Under the pieces are notes generated by a model. That model saw only the letters and a list, made by a program, of their open reading frames with translations. It was not told the origin of the DNA and did not search any database. Positions 17,636-25,604 of a stretch of DNA of 60,938 nt are shown piece after piece. Location: assembly GCF_011752565.1 (NCBI RefSeq), contig NZ_VWXK01000036.1, forward strand, positions 1-60,938. The letters are read 5' to 3'. How positions within the stretch are numbered: position 1 is the first letter of the stretch; every line of letters starts with the position of its first letter. The stretch is from Pantoea sp. Ap-967 (GTDB taxonomy: Bacteria; Pseudomonadota; Gammaproteobacteria; Pseudomonadales; Pseudomonadaceae). Position numbers and translations under genes: made by a program.

Positions 17636-18523
17636 GTGTCAAAAGGCATTATTTCGTCGGTCATGGCGTCCTGCTTGTTCGCTGTGATGTACTTCTATAC
17701 CTCTCTGCTCGCGCCGCTGGACGGCGAAGAGATCTTTGGCTGGCGCACGCTGCTGACCCTGCCCTGCCTGACCCTGTTCATGCTGGTGAGCAAGGATTTC
17801 AAGCGCGTTGGCGAGCTGCTGGCGCGGGTGCGCCAGACGCCTGTGCTGTTGTTGGGCATGGTCGGCACCTCCTGGTTGATGGGCGTGCAGCTGTGGCTGT
17901 TCCTCTGGGCGCCGCTGCACGGGCGCAGCCTGGAAGTGTCGATGGGGTATTTCCTGCTGCCACTGGCAATGGTGCTGACTGGCCGGCTGGTGTACGGCGA
18001 GCGCCTGTCGCGCCTGCAGAAGGTGGCGGTAAGCTGCGCCGCGCTGGGCGTGGGGCACGAACTCTACCAGCATGGCAGTTTTGCTTGGGAAACCCTGCTG
18101 GTGATGACCGGCTACCCGATCTACTTCGTGCTGCGCCGGCGCTGCCGCACCGACCACCTGGGTGGCCTGTGGTGCGACATGTGCCTGTTGCTGCCCTGGG
18201 CGCTGTACTTCGTGACCACCGGGCCGCTGTCAGCCGCCGACCTGCAGGCGCACCCGGGGCTGTACGGCCTGATCCCGGTGCTGGGGGCGATCAGTGCTTC
18301 GGCGCTGATCGCCTACGTGCTGGCCAGCCGCCTGTTGCCGTTCAGCCTGTTCGGCCTGCTCAGCTACGTGGAGCCGGTGCTGCTGGTGGGCGTGGCCCTG
18401 CTGCTGGGCGAAACCATCGGCCCGGACCAGTGGCTGACCTACCTGCCGATCTGGGCCGCCGTGCTGGTGCTGGTGCTCGAAGGCTTCAAGCACCTGCTGC
18501 GTCAGCTTCGCCGCTCGGTGTAA
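17636..18523 (+). CDS. EamA/RarD-type permease
   Basis: A 295-residue inner-membrane protein with ten predicted helices of the drug/metabolite transporter superfamily, closest in feel to RarD. The start is a GTG at 17636 with GAGG 5 bp upstream. The second repeat carries LSYVEPVLLVGVALLLGETIGPDQW, which includes the family's E-P-V motif (quoted in part: YVEPVLLV). It follows the CSS-EAL gene closely and may share its transcript. Its 3' end overlaps the convergent TerC-type gene by 38 bp. The substrate is unknown. Confidence 0.82.
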   Translation: MSKGIISSVMASCLFAVMYFYTSLLAPLDGEEIFGWRTLLTLPCLTLFMLVSKDFKRVGELLARVRQTPVLLLGMVGTSWLMGVQLWLFLWAPLHGRSLEVSMGYFLLPLAMVLTGRLVYGERLSRLQKVAVSCAALGVGHELYQHGSFAWETLLVMTGYPIYFVLRRRCRTDHLGGLWCDMCLLLPWALYFVTTGPLSAADLQAHPGLYGLIPVLGAISASALIAYVLASRLLPFSLFGLLSYVEPVLLVGVALLLGETIGPDQWLTYLPIWAAVLVLVLEGFKHLLRQLRRSV

Positions 18524-20057
18524 GGCGTACCTGCCTGACACGGCGCTCCTCCACCGCCACCACGGTCATGTTCCAGCCGTTCCAGGCCAGGCGGTCACCC
18601 ACCACTGGCAAGCGGTCCAGCAAGCTCATCACCAGGCCCGCGAGGGTCTGGTAATCCTCGGTGGGGCGGGCGCTGAAGCCGGTTCGCGCCTGCACCTGGC
18701 CAAGGTTCAGGGCGCCACTGACCACGAAGCTGCCGCCCTCCTCGACCACCGCCGGGCCTTCCACTTCGCTGGCATCTGGCAACTCGCCGGCGATCGACTC
18801 AAGGATGTCGGTCATGGTCAGCAGGCCGGTGAAGTCACCGAATTCGTTGACCACGAAAGCGATGTGGGTCGATTGGCCGCGCATTTGTTCCAGGGCGTTG
18901 AGAATGCTGAAGCTCTCCAGCAGGTTCAACGGTGCCTGGACCATCCGCTCCAGGTCCGGCTGGGCACCTGACAGAATCTCCTTGAGCAGCGCCTTCTTGT
19001 GCACGAAGCCCAAGGGTTCGTCGATGCGCCCATCGCGGATCAGCGGCAGGCGCGAGTAGGCGGAGTTGGCCAAAGCGTCGGTGATGGCCTGGGCCGGTTG
19101 CGCCAGGTCGATCACGTCGACTTCGGCGCGGGCAGTCATCACCGTGCGGATCGGCCGCTCGGCCAAATTCAGCACGCCGCTGATCATGACCCGCTCGCGG
19201 CGGTCGAACAGCACCTGCTCCTCGCTCCCCTCGACCAGGTCTGCGATTTCTTCGCCCACCTCGTCGGCCTCGACCCGGCGCCCGCCCAGCAGGCGCAGTA
19301 CGGCATGGGCGGTGCGCTCACGCAGTGGCTTGTGCTGCTGCAGGCTGCGCTTGCGGCGGGCACGGGCCAGCTGGTTGAGCAGTTCGACGATGATCGAGAA
19401 ACCGATGGCCGCGTACAGGTAGCCTTTGGGGATGTGCATGCCCAGGCCTTCGGCGGTCAGGTTGAAGCCGATCATCATCAGGAAGCCCAGGCACAGCATG
19501 ATCACGGTTGGGTGGGCGTTGACGAAGCGCGTCAGCGGCTTGCTGGCCACGATCATGATGCCGATGGAGAAGATCACCGCGATCATCATCACCGACAATT
19601 GCTCGACCATGCCCACCGCGGTAATCACCGCGTCCAGCGAGAACACCGCGTCCAGCACCACGATCTGCCCGACGATGGGCCAGAAGGCGGCATGGCGCAC
19701 CGTGCCGGAGGCCTGGGCCACATGCCCTTCCAGGCGTTCATGCAGCTCCATCGTGGCCTTGAACAGCAGGAACACGCCACCAAACAGCATGATCAGGTCG
19801 CGGCCGGAGAAGCTTTTGCCGAACACCTCGAACAGCGGCGCGGTCAGGGTGACCATCCACGAGATGCTGGCCAGCAGGCCAAGGCGCATGACCAGCGCCA
19901 GGCTCAGGCCGATCACCCGAGCGCGATCACGCTGATGGGGCGGCAGCTTGTCGGCGAGGATGGCGATGAACACCAGGTTGTCGATACCCAGCACCAGCTC
20001 AAGGACGATAAGCGTCAACAGGCCTAGCCAGGCCGTGGGATCGGCTAGCCATTCCAT
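18486..20057 (-). CDS. TerC-family membrane protein with CBS pair and CorC/HlyC domain
   Basis: A protein of 523 residues. The N-terminal TerC domain has about seven helices with the acidic motifs LELVLGIDNLVFIA and LDAVFSLDAVITAVG, proposed to bind metal ions. Two CBS repeats follow around residues 300-420 (ISGVLNLAERPIRTVMT; FVVNEFGDFTGLLTMTDIL). A C-terminal transporter-associated CorC_HlyC domain ends the protein (EDYQTLAGLVMSLLDRLPVVGD). This is the YoaE/YegH-type architecture. TerC proteins are linked to Mn2+ export and to metalation of exported proteins. The CBS domains suggest nucleotide sensing. The 38-bp overlap with the convergent permease gene could produce antisense pairing. Confidence 0.88.
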   Translation of the reverse strand: MEWLADPTAWLGLLTLIVLELVLGIDNLVFIAILADKLPPHQRDRARVIGLSLALVMRLGLLASISWMVTLTAPLFEVFGKSFSGRDLIMLFGGVFLLFKATMELHERLEGHVAQASGTVRHAAFWPIVGQIVVLDAVFSLDAVITAVGMVEQLSVMMIAVIFSIGIMIVASKPLTRFVNAHPTVIMLCLGFLMMIGFNLTAEGLGMHIPKGYLYAAIGFSIIVELLNQLARARRKRSLQQHKPLRERTAHAVLRLLGGRRVEADEVGEEIADLVEGSEEQVLFDRRERVMISGVLNLAERPIRTVMTARAEVDVIDLAQPAQAITDALANSAYSRLPLIRDGRIDEPLGFVHKKALLKEILSGAQPDLERMVQAPLNLLESFSILNALEQMRGQSTHIAFVVNEFGDFTGLLTMTDILESIAGELPDASEVEGPAVVEEGGSFVVSGALNLGQVQARTGFSARPTEDYQTLAGLVMSLLDRLPVVGDRLAWNGWNMTVVAVEERRVRQVRLTPSGEADAAGA

Positions 20058-20247
20058 TAGCAGGTACTCATGTGGGACGCGTCACGCAGACGCAGGGGAA
20101 GTGGCCGAAACGGCCGGGGACTGGGGGGCTCCGCGAAGGTGCTCATGGTGACCTTGAATGAAATTAGGGAATAAAATCCTACAAGGACAAGCGATTTATT
20201 TGATAACAGAAAACTATTACAAAACCTGTAGCAGCCCCCCGCTGCCG

Positions 20248-21294
20248 TTACAACATGACAAAGAACGGTTGGTAGTTCCACTCCGAAGCACGGTGAATGT
20301 TGCGGTTTTGCGGCTCGATCAGGCGTAACCGGCCCTGCTGGTCGATGAACAGGTTGGCAGAATGGGCGCCCCTGTCATTGCTGCCGAAAACGATGCCTAC
20401 GGCGTAGGGGTAGAGCGCGCTGCGCTCATAGGCATCCTTGCTGGCCTGGCTCTTGTAGGCCAGGGAAAAATCATCGCAGTCGAACACTTCCGGGGTGAAG
20501 CGGTAACTGGCCAACCCGGAGTTGTACCAAATCGCCCGTGCATGCTGGTCGGAAATCGCCTCGTAGTACCTGTCGACCGCGAACTGGCGGTAGCCCAGGT
20601 CGATAGCGGGCCAGGTTTCCTTGATCAACGCCGCCACTTTGCTGACCGGCACGAGCAGTTTGTGCAGCGAGAAGCGGCTGACCTGCGCAGTGGGCAGCCC
20701 CGCCACCGGGCTCAGTTTCAGCCAGCCCCACGAACCGCCTGGGGCATTCAGGACCATGCGTGAGGTGCCAAGCTTCACGCCCAAGGTGAAAGCCGGGACT
20801 TCCTGCTCGTTCACGACCGTATTGCCGCTGATGGCCACCTTGAACGTCAGGTGTGGGTAGTTTTCCCAAGCTTTCCAGCCCGCGAACACATACTCGCCCT
20901 TGCTGGAGTCGCCATTGGCGAACAGTGACCAGTCCTGGACATCGAGCTCGGCGCACAAGAACATTTCGTTGCGGGCGCTGTCCACTCGCACGCGCAGCGG
21001 TACGATATCAGCGCTGTAGGTGTCCGGGTCGCCCAGGTAGGCCCAGCCCCAGTCGCCATAGCCCCGGCGGTGCACGCAGAGCCAGCGGCCATGCTGGTCA
21101 CGCAGCGCCAGGCGATCTTCCTCGGTGATGTGCTTGAGGCGCAAGGCGTCGCTGAGTTCCCCGGCTGCCTGGTTTTTTTCCGAAAGGTTCGGCTCTGACG
21201 GTGGCGGGTCGGGCTCAGGTGCGGGAATCACTTGGCCTATGATCGGGGTGGTCAGGTCGTGCGGCTGATTGGCCACGAGTTTGTGAATGGGCAT
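20248..21294 (-). CDS. Probable papain-like cysteine protease of the MOA agglutinin C-terminal type
   Basis: A 348-residue protein with no signal peptide. The ATG at 21294 follows AGGAG by 7 bp. Residues 1-45 are proline-rich and low in structure. Residues 60-200 form an unknown beta-rich region with two related motifs, GDWGWAYLG (80-88) and GSWGWLKLS (187-195). Residues 215-345 resemble the protease domain of the Marasmius oreades agglutinin: Cys273 in VFDCDDFSLAYK, His311 in RGAHSANLF and Glu327 in LIEPQNRN. MOA's own triad is spaced similarly (C215, H257, E274 from memory). The canonical beta-trefoil lectin is not evident. It could act as a toxin, an anti-predator protein or a housekeeping peptidase; the neighbours do not say. 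Confidence 0.6.
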   Translation of the reverse strand: MPIHKLVANQPHDLTTPIIGQVIPAPEPDPPPSEPNLSEKNQAAGELSDALRLKHITEEDRLALRDQHGRWLCVHRRGYGDWGWAYLGDPDTYSADIVPLRVRVDSARNEMFLCAELDVQDWSLFANGDSSKGEYVFAGWKAWENYPHLTFKVAISGNTVVNEQEVPAFTLGVKLGTSRMVLNAPGGSWGWLKLSPVAGLPTAQVSRFSLHKLLVPVSKVAALIKETWPAIDLGYRQFAVDRYYEAISDQHARAIWYNSGLASYRFTPEVFDCDDFSLAYKSQASKDAYERSALYPYAVGIVFGSNDRGAHSANLFIDQQGRLRLIEPQNRNIHRASEWNYQPFFVML

Positions 21295-21485
21295 GGGCAG
21301 CTCCTGTTCGAAATGGCCTGGCAGCATGTTCCTGACGGTGGCGGGGCGTCAGGCGGCAAGCCTTCCTGGCCTTTTCGAGCGGTGGCTTGCTCGGTGCGCC
21401 GGGCCATCAGGGGACTATTGTTCAATACGCCCTGCCCCCGTGCGCCGCAGGATGGCGGCTCAGTACACGACAAGGAGTGACAGCA

Positions 21486-22067
21486 ATGAGCATCAGCCTT
21501 TCCATGGCCGCCTTCGCCCTGGCCGCCTCGATTTCCCCTGGCCCGGTGAACATCGTCGCCCTGGGCAGCGGCGCCCGCCACGGGCTGCGTGCCAGCCTGT
21601 GGCATGTGGCCGGTGCCACCCTGGGGTTTTGCCTGCTGCTGGTGCTGGTGGGCCTTGGCCTGCATGAAGTGCTGCAGCGCTGGCCGGCGCTGGGCGTGGC
21701 GCTGCATTGGGCAGGCGTGGCTTTTCTGCTGTGGATGGCGTGGAAGCTGGCCAGTGACGACGGGCAGTTGGGTGACGAACGGCAACGGCCTGCGCCTTCG
21801 GCCTGGCAGGGCGCCGTGATGCAATGGCTCAACCCCAAGGCCTGGCTGGCGGCGGTGGCGGGTGTGGGCGCCTATACCGGTGGTGAGCAGCAGCTACTGT
21901 GGTTGTTTGCGTGGATCTACGCCCCTGTCTGCTTTGTGTCGGTGGCCTGCTGGGCGTGGGCAGGGAGTGTGATTCGCCAGTACCTGCGCGAGGTACGGTA
22001 CGTGCGGCTGCTCAACCGGGGGCTGGCGGTGTTGCTGGTGGCAAGCGCGGTGTACCTGGTGCTTTGA
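21486..22067 (+). CDS. LysE/RhtB family amino-acid exporter
   Basis: A 193-residue inner-membrane protein with about six helices and the family opening ALAASISPGPVNIVALGSGARHG (quoted in part: SISPGPVNIVALG). Later comes QWLNPKAWLAAVAGVGAY, another LysE signature. The ATG at 21486 has AAGGAG 8 bp upstream. Members export amino acids or related amines. It is convergent with the AraC-type gene across a REP pair, so the two are not co-transcribed. The substrate cannot be assigned. Confidence 0.88.
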   Translation: MSISLSMAAFALAASISPGPVNIVALGSGARHGLRASLWHVAGATLGFCLLLVLVGLGLHEVLQRWPALGVALHWAGVAFLLWMAWKLASDDGQLGDERQRPAPSAWQGAVMQWLNPKAWLAAVAGVGAYTGGEQQLLWLFAWIYAPVCFVSVACWAWAGSVIRQYLREVRYVRLLNRGLAVLLVASAVYLVL

Positions 22068-22118
22068 CCAGGGCGCCCCCATGGAACAAATCGTAACTAT
22101 CTGATTAACACTGCCCCC

Positions 22119-22232
22119 TGTAGGAGCGAGCGCAGCTCGCGATGGGCTGCAAAGCAGCCCCAGCGTGATGAGCTGCGAAGCTGAAGACCCGGGGCCGCTG
22201 CGCGCCCCATCGCGAGCTGTGCTCGCTCCTAC
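22119..22232. repeat. REP pair between lysE-type and araC-type genes
   Basis: TGTAGGAGCGAGCGCAGCTC starts at 22119 and is mirrored by ATCGCGAGCTGTGCTCGCTC ending near 22228, with one substitution. The loop (about 57 bp) contains GGCTGCAAAGCAGCC, a smaller palindrome. It fills the gap between two convergent genes, where it could act as a bidirectional transcript end. Confidence 0.8.
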
Positions 22233-22284
22233 CGGGGACAGCGCAGCCCGCGAGGGCTGGGTTATCTCCTACAGGGCATTTGGG

Positions 22285-23070
22285 TTACGCCTGGCTGGCA
22301 TCACGGTAATGCCCCGGCGTTGCGGCAAGGTGCTGCTTGAACGCCCGCTGCAAGTGCGCCTGGTCGGCAAAACCGGCCTCCAGGGCCACCTCGGCAATGG
22401 CGCGCCCTTTGCGCAGCTGCGCCCGCGCCTGCTGTACCCGCTGGTCCAGCAGGTATCCATGGGGCGTCAGGCCAAAACGCTGGCGGAACGCACGAATCAG
22501 GTAGGAACGGGACAAGCCGCAGGCCGCGCAGATATCTGCCAGGCTCAGCGGGTCGCTGCGGTGGGCGCGCATGAACGCAGCGGCGCTGTCCAGTTGCGGA
22601 TGCGCGGTGTCCGCCTTGGCAGGCACGGCCTCCAGGTAATCAGGGAGCTGCTGGAAAAACCGCGCCAGGCCGGCTTCGCGATCGGCAACCTCGCTGTCGA
22701 ACAAGTCGGCGAACACACGCAGCAACCGGCCATACAATGGGGCCGAGGTGCTGAAGGTTTGCGCAGGCAACATAAAACCCTGCGCCCGCAGCCAAGGCAT
22801 GTCGACGAACAACATCAGGTACGACCAGCCCTGCCCCGCGATCGGGTTGCAAGCATGGACCACACCGGGGTTCATCATCACCGTGCTGCCGGCGCTTATC
22901 TCAACCTGGTTATCACCGCTCAGGTAGGTGCTGCGCCCACCGGTAACCAGGCCGATGGAAAAACTCTCATGGGAATGGGGCCCATAGCACACCTGGCGCC
23001 CATCGCCCACACGCCGAGCCTCGACAAAGGGCAACGCCGGATCCCGCCAGAACCGCGACACCTCGATCAT
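22285..23070 (-). CDS. AraC-family transcriptional regulator
   Basis: A 261-residue regulator. The N-terminal cupin-like effector domain includes CYGPHSHESFSIGLVTGG and MMNPGVVHACNP. The C-terminal double helix-turn-helix runs from about 160 to 258 with SLADICAACGLSRSYLIRAFRQ and AEVALEAGFADQAHLQRAFK. It starts 10 bp after the stop of the XRE-cupin regulator on the same strand, so the two are probably one operon. Pairs of this kind often control a neighbouring transporter; the LysE gene or the aldolase operon are candidates. The effector is unknown. Confidence 0.88.
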   Translation of the reverse strand: MIEVSRFWRDPALPFVEARRVGDGRQVCYGPHSHESFSIGLVTGGRSTYLSGDNQVEISAGSTVMMNPGVVHACNPIAGQGWSYLMLFVDMPWLRAQGFMLPAQTFSTSAPLYGRLLRVFADLFDSEVADREAGLARFFQQLPDYLEAVPAKADTAHPQLDSAAAFMRAHRSDPLSLADICAACGLSRSYLIRAFRQRFGLTPHGYLLDQRVQQARAQLRKGRAIAEVALEAGFADQAHLQRAFKQHLAATPGHYRDASQA

Positions 23071-23080
23071 CGCCCTGCCC

Positions 23081-23623
23081 TCATTCGCCGCCGTCGTGCA
23101 CCACCACCAGCAACTGCGCCGGTTGCTCGCCTACCGAGCGCAACCGGTGCGGTGTCTGGGCATTGAAATGCAGGGCGTCACCCTGTTGCAACATGACCCG
23201 CTCGCTCATGAAGTCCACCTCCACCTGGCCAGCATGGACAAACAGGAACTCCTCGCCCTGGTGCTCCTTGAAGGTCGGGTCGCTGAACGCAGTCGGCGGT
23301 TGAATCAGAAACGGCAGCAGGCTGCGCTGGCCCACCTGGCGGGTCAATGCCGCATAGCCCTGGCCTTGGCCATCACCCACCAACGCCTGGCGCTCGCCCT
23401 GGCGCACCAAGCTGTACAGGCTCTGGCCGGGCTGCTCTTCGGCGAACAACTCTTCCACCTGAACGTTCAGCGCCCGTGCCAACTTCAGCGCAGCGGCAAT
23501 CGACGGCGTGTTCAGGCCACGCTCGACCTTGGACAAGTAACTCTTGGTCATGCCGGACTTCTCGGCCAGCGCCTCTAAAGTCACCCCAAGTTTTTTTCTA
23601 AGCATTTTCAATCGGTTAGACAT
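23081..23623 (-). CDS. XRE-family regulator with cupin domain
   Basis: A 180-residue regulator. The helix-turn-helix spans about residues 6-60 (LGVTLEALAEKSGMTKSYLSKVE, quoted in part: MTKSYLSKVERG). A C-terminal cupin_2 domain is at about 105-175 (HQGEEFLFVHAGQVEVDF; GDALHFNAQTPHRL) and probably senses a small ligand. The ATG at 23623 is chosen because the only longer in-frame start, at 23674, lies inside a perfect palindrome that looks like the gene's own operator. AGGA lies 12 bp before 23623, which is slightly long. It is divergent from the aldolase-DapA-like operon and probably represses it and itself. Confidence 0.85.
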   Translation of the reverse strand: MSNRLKMLRKKLGVTLEALAEKSGMTKSYLSKVERGLNTPSIAAALKLARALNVQVEELFAEEQPGQSLYSLVRQGERQALVGDGQGQGYAALTRQVGQRSLLPFLIQPPTAFSDPTFKEHQGEEFLFVHAGQVEVDFMSERVMLQQGDALHFNAQTPHRLRSVGEQPAQLLVVVHDGGE

Positions 23624-23656
23624 TCGAAGCGATTTTCCTGGGCCCACACACTTGCT

Positions 23657-23693
23657 TATGACACTTTGTGTCATATAGGATTATTTGTGTCAC
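23657..23693. promoter_or_regulatory. Palindromic operator TATGACAC-TTT-GTGTCATA plus half-site
   Basis: TATGACACTTTGTGTCATA (23657-23675) is a perfect 8+8 palindrome around TTT. A further TTTGTGTCA follows at 23684-23692, about 19 bp from the first. It sits in the divergent promoter region of the XRE-cupin and aldolase genes, the expected place for an autoregulatory site. Confidence 0.6.
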
Positions 23694-23776
23694 GCCAAAC
23701 CCCATTCCTTTACCGATCAAAGCACCGGAACAGGGTAACGCCGACATCGCTCACAACGCCAAAGAGGATACTCCCC

Positions 23777-24559
23777 ATGGCTAAGACCCTGACACACAGC
23801 AAAGAGCAGCTGGTTCAGCAAGCGCTGACACAGATGCACGGCTCGCTTGCCGATAATACGTGGACTGTACGGGAAAAGCTGGCCCTGACCTGCCGAATTC
23901 TCTTCGACCACGGCCACGATTCAGGCCTGGCCGGGCAGATCAGCGCGCGCGGCCCGCAGCCGGGCACCTTCTACACCCAACAACTGGGCCTGGGTTTCGA
24001 CGAGATCAGCGCCAGCAACCTGCTGCTGGTCAACGAGGACCTGGAGGTGCTTGAAGGCCAAGGCATGCCCAACCCGGCCAACCGCTTCCACAGTTGGGTG
24101 TACCGGGCCCGCCCGGATGTCAACTGCATCATCCACACGCACCCGACCCACGTCGCCGCCCTGTCGATGCTCGAAGTTCCGTTGGTGGTTTCGCACATGG
24201 ACCTGTGCCCGCTGTATGACGATTGCGCATTCCTTGAAGCCTGGCCAGGTGTGCCGGTGGGTAACGAGGAAGGCGAAATCATCAGCGCCGCGCTGGGCGA
24301 CAAACGCGCCATCCTGCTCTCGCACCATGGCCAGCTGTCTACCGGCAGCAGCATCGAGCAGGCCTGCAACTATGCGCAGCTGATCGAGCGCGCTGCCCGC
24401 CTGCAACTGCTGGCCATGGCGGCGGGCACCGTCAAGCCGATCGACCCGGCGCTGGGCCGCGAAGCGCACGATTGGATCGACCGCCCCAAGCGCCACAGCG
24501 CCGCGTTCAACTATTTTGCCCGGCAGAGCCTGCGCACCCACGCCGACTGCCTGAACTGA
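23777..24559 (+). CDS. Class II aldolase/adducin family protein
   Basis: A 260-residue protein of the zinc-dependent class II aldolase/adducin family (L-fuculose-phosphate aldolase/RhaD fold). The metal-binding motif IIHTHPTHVAAL gives His120 and His122. A further histidine pair lies in LLSHHGQLSTG, and the substrate loop is DSGLAGQISARG. The ATG at 23777 follows AAAGAGGA by 7-8 bp. It is followed 31 bp later by a DapA-like lyase, so the two probably act in one catabolic route. Such proteins also act as decarboxylases or dehydratases, and the substrate is not evident. Confidence 0.83.
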   Translation: MAKTLTHSKEQLVQQALTQMHGSLADNTWTVREKLALTCRILFDHGHDSGLAGQISARGPQPGTFYTQQLGLGFDEISASNLLLVNEDLEVLEGQGMPNPANRFHSWVYRARPDVNCIIHTHPTHVAALSMLEVPLVVSHMDLCPLYDDCAFLEAWPGVPVGNEEGEIISAALGDKRAILLSHHGQLSTGSSIEQACNYAQLIERAARLQLLAMAAGTVKPIDPALGREAHDWIDRPKRHSAAFNYFARQSLRTHADCLN

Positions 24560-24590
24560 CCCCCACTGCCTTGCTTGCGGAGCCCATAAA

Positions 24591-25484
24591 ATGACAACCG
24601 ATTTCCATGGCATCATCGGCTACACCATCACCCCTTTCAGCACCGATGGCGAACAACTCGACCTGCCGGCCCTGGGCCAGTCCATCGACCGCCTGATCGA
24701 CAGCGGCGTGCAGGCCATCGCCCCGCTGGGCAGTACCGGAGAAGGTGCCTACCTCAGCGACAGCGAATGGCAGCAGGTGGCCGAATACAGCCTTGCCCAG
24801 ATCGACAAGCGTGTGCCCAGCATCGTCAGCGTCTCCGACCTGACCACCGCCGGTGCGGTGCGCCGCGCACGTTTTGCCCAGGCCCATGGCGCCGATGCCG
24901 TGATGGTACTGCCCGCCGCCTACTGGAAACTCAGCGAAGCCGAGATTCTTCAGCACTACCGCGCCATCGGCGGCGCCATCGACATTCCGATCATGCTCTA
25001 CAACAACCCGGCCACCAGCGGTACCGACATGCCGGTGGAGCTGATCCTGCGCATCGTGCGCGAGGTGGCCAACGTGACCATGGTCAAGGAGAGCACGGGG
25101 GACATCCAGCGCATGCACAAGCTGCAACTGCTGGGTGAAGGCCAGGTGCCGTTCTACAACGGCTGCAACCCACTGGCCCTGGAGGCGTTCGTGGCCGGGG
25201 CCAAGGGCTGGTGCACGGCGGCGCCGAACCTGATCCCGGCGTTGAACCAGGCGCTGTACCAGGCGGTGCTGGCGGGTGACCTGGCGCAGGCGAAAGCGTT
25301 GTTCTACCGGCAGTTGCCGTTGCTGGACTTCATCTTGAAAGGTGGCTTGCCCGCTACCATCAAGGCAGGCCTGGCGTTGACCGGTTTGCCGGTGGGCGAG
25401 CCTCGGCGGCCGGTGTTCGGGCTGGATGAACCAGGGCGCGCGGCGCTGGGGGGCTTGCTGGCAAGCCTCGACAGCCAGGCCTGA
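24591..25484 (+). CDS. DapA/NAL-family lyase (dihydrodipicolinate synthase-like)
   Basis: A 297-residue TIM-barrel class I aldolase. The Schiff-base lysine is Lys166 in TMVKESTGD, the conserved Tyr137 is in IMLYNNPA, and the carboxylate-binding loop is GSTGEGAYL (48-56). The context (aldolase partner, XRE-cupin control, no lysine genes) argues for a sugar-acid or keto-acid lyase, not DapA itself. GGAG lies upstream of the ATG. It is the second gene of the operon and is followed by a REP pair that probably ends the transcript. Confidence 0.85.
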   Translation: MTTDFHGIIGYTITPFSTDGEQLDLPALGQSIDRLIDSGVQAIAPLGSTGEGAYLSDSEWQQVAEYSLAQIDKRVPSIVSVSDLTTAGAVRRARFAQAHGADAVMVLPAAYWKLSEAEILQHYRAIGGAIDIPIMLYNNPATSGTDMPVELILRIVREVANVTMVKESTGDIQRMHKLQLLGEGQVPFYNGCNPLALEAFVAGAKGWCTAAPNLIPALNQALYQAVLAGDLAQAKALFYRQLPLLDFILKGGLPATIKAGLALTGLPVGEPRRPVFGLDEPGRAALGGLLASLDSQA

Positions 25485-25493
25485 CACCCCTCT

Positions 25494-25580
25494 TGTAGGA
25501 GCGGGCTTGCCCCGCGAACACCGGCGAAGCCGGTGCCCTGTACCGCGGCGCTTGCTTCGCGGGGCAAGCCCGCTCCTACA
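25494..25580. repeat. REP pair (GTAGGAGCGGGC type) with inner hairpin
   Basis: TGTAGGAGCGGGCTTGCCCC from 25494 is mirrored exactly at 25556-25580. The loop holds CACCGGC-GAA-GCCGGTG (25519-25535). It lies between the convergent dapA-like and atoE genes. Confidence 0.88.
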
Positions 25581-25604
25581 CGCATCAGCAGTATCAGGCC
25601 TGGG

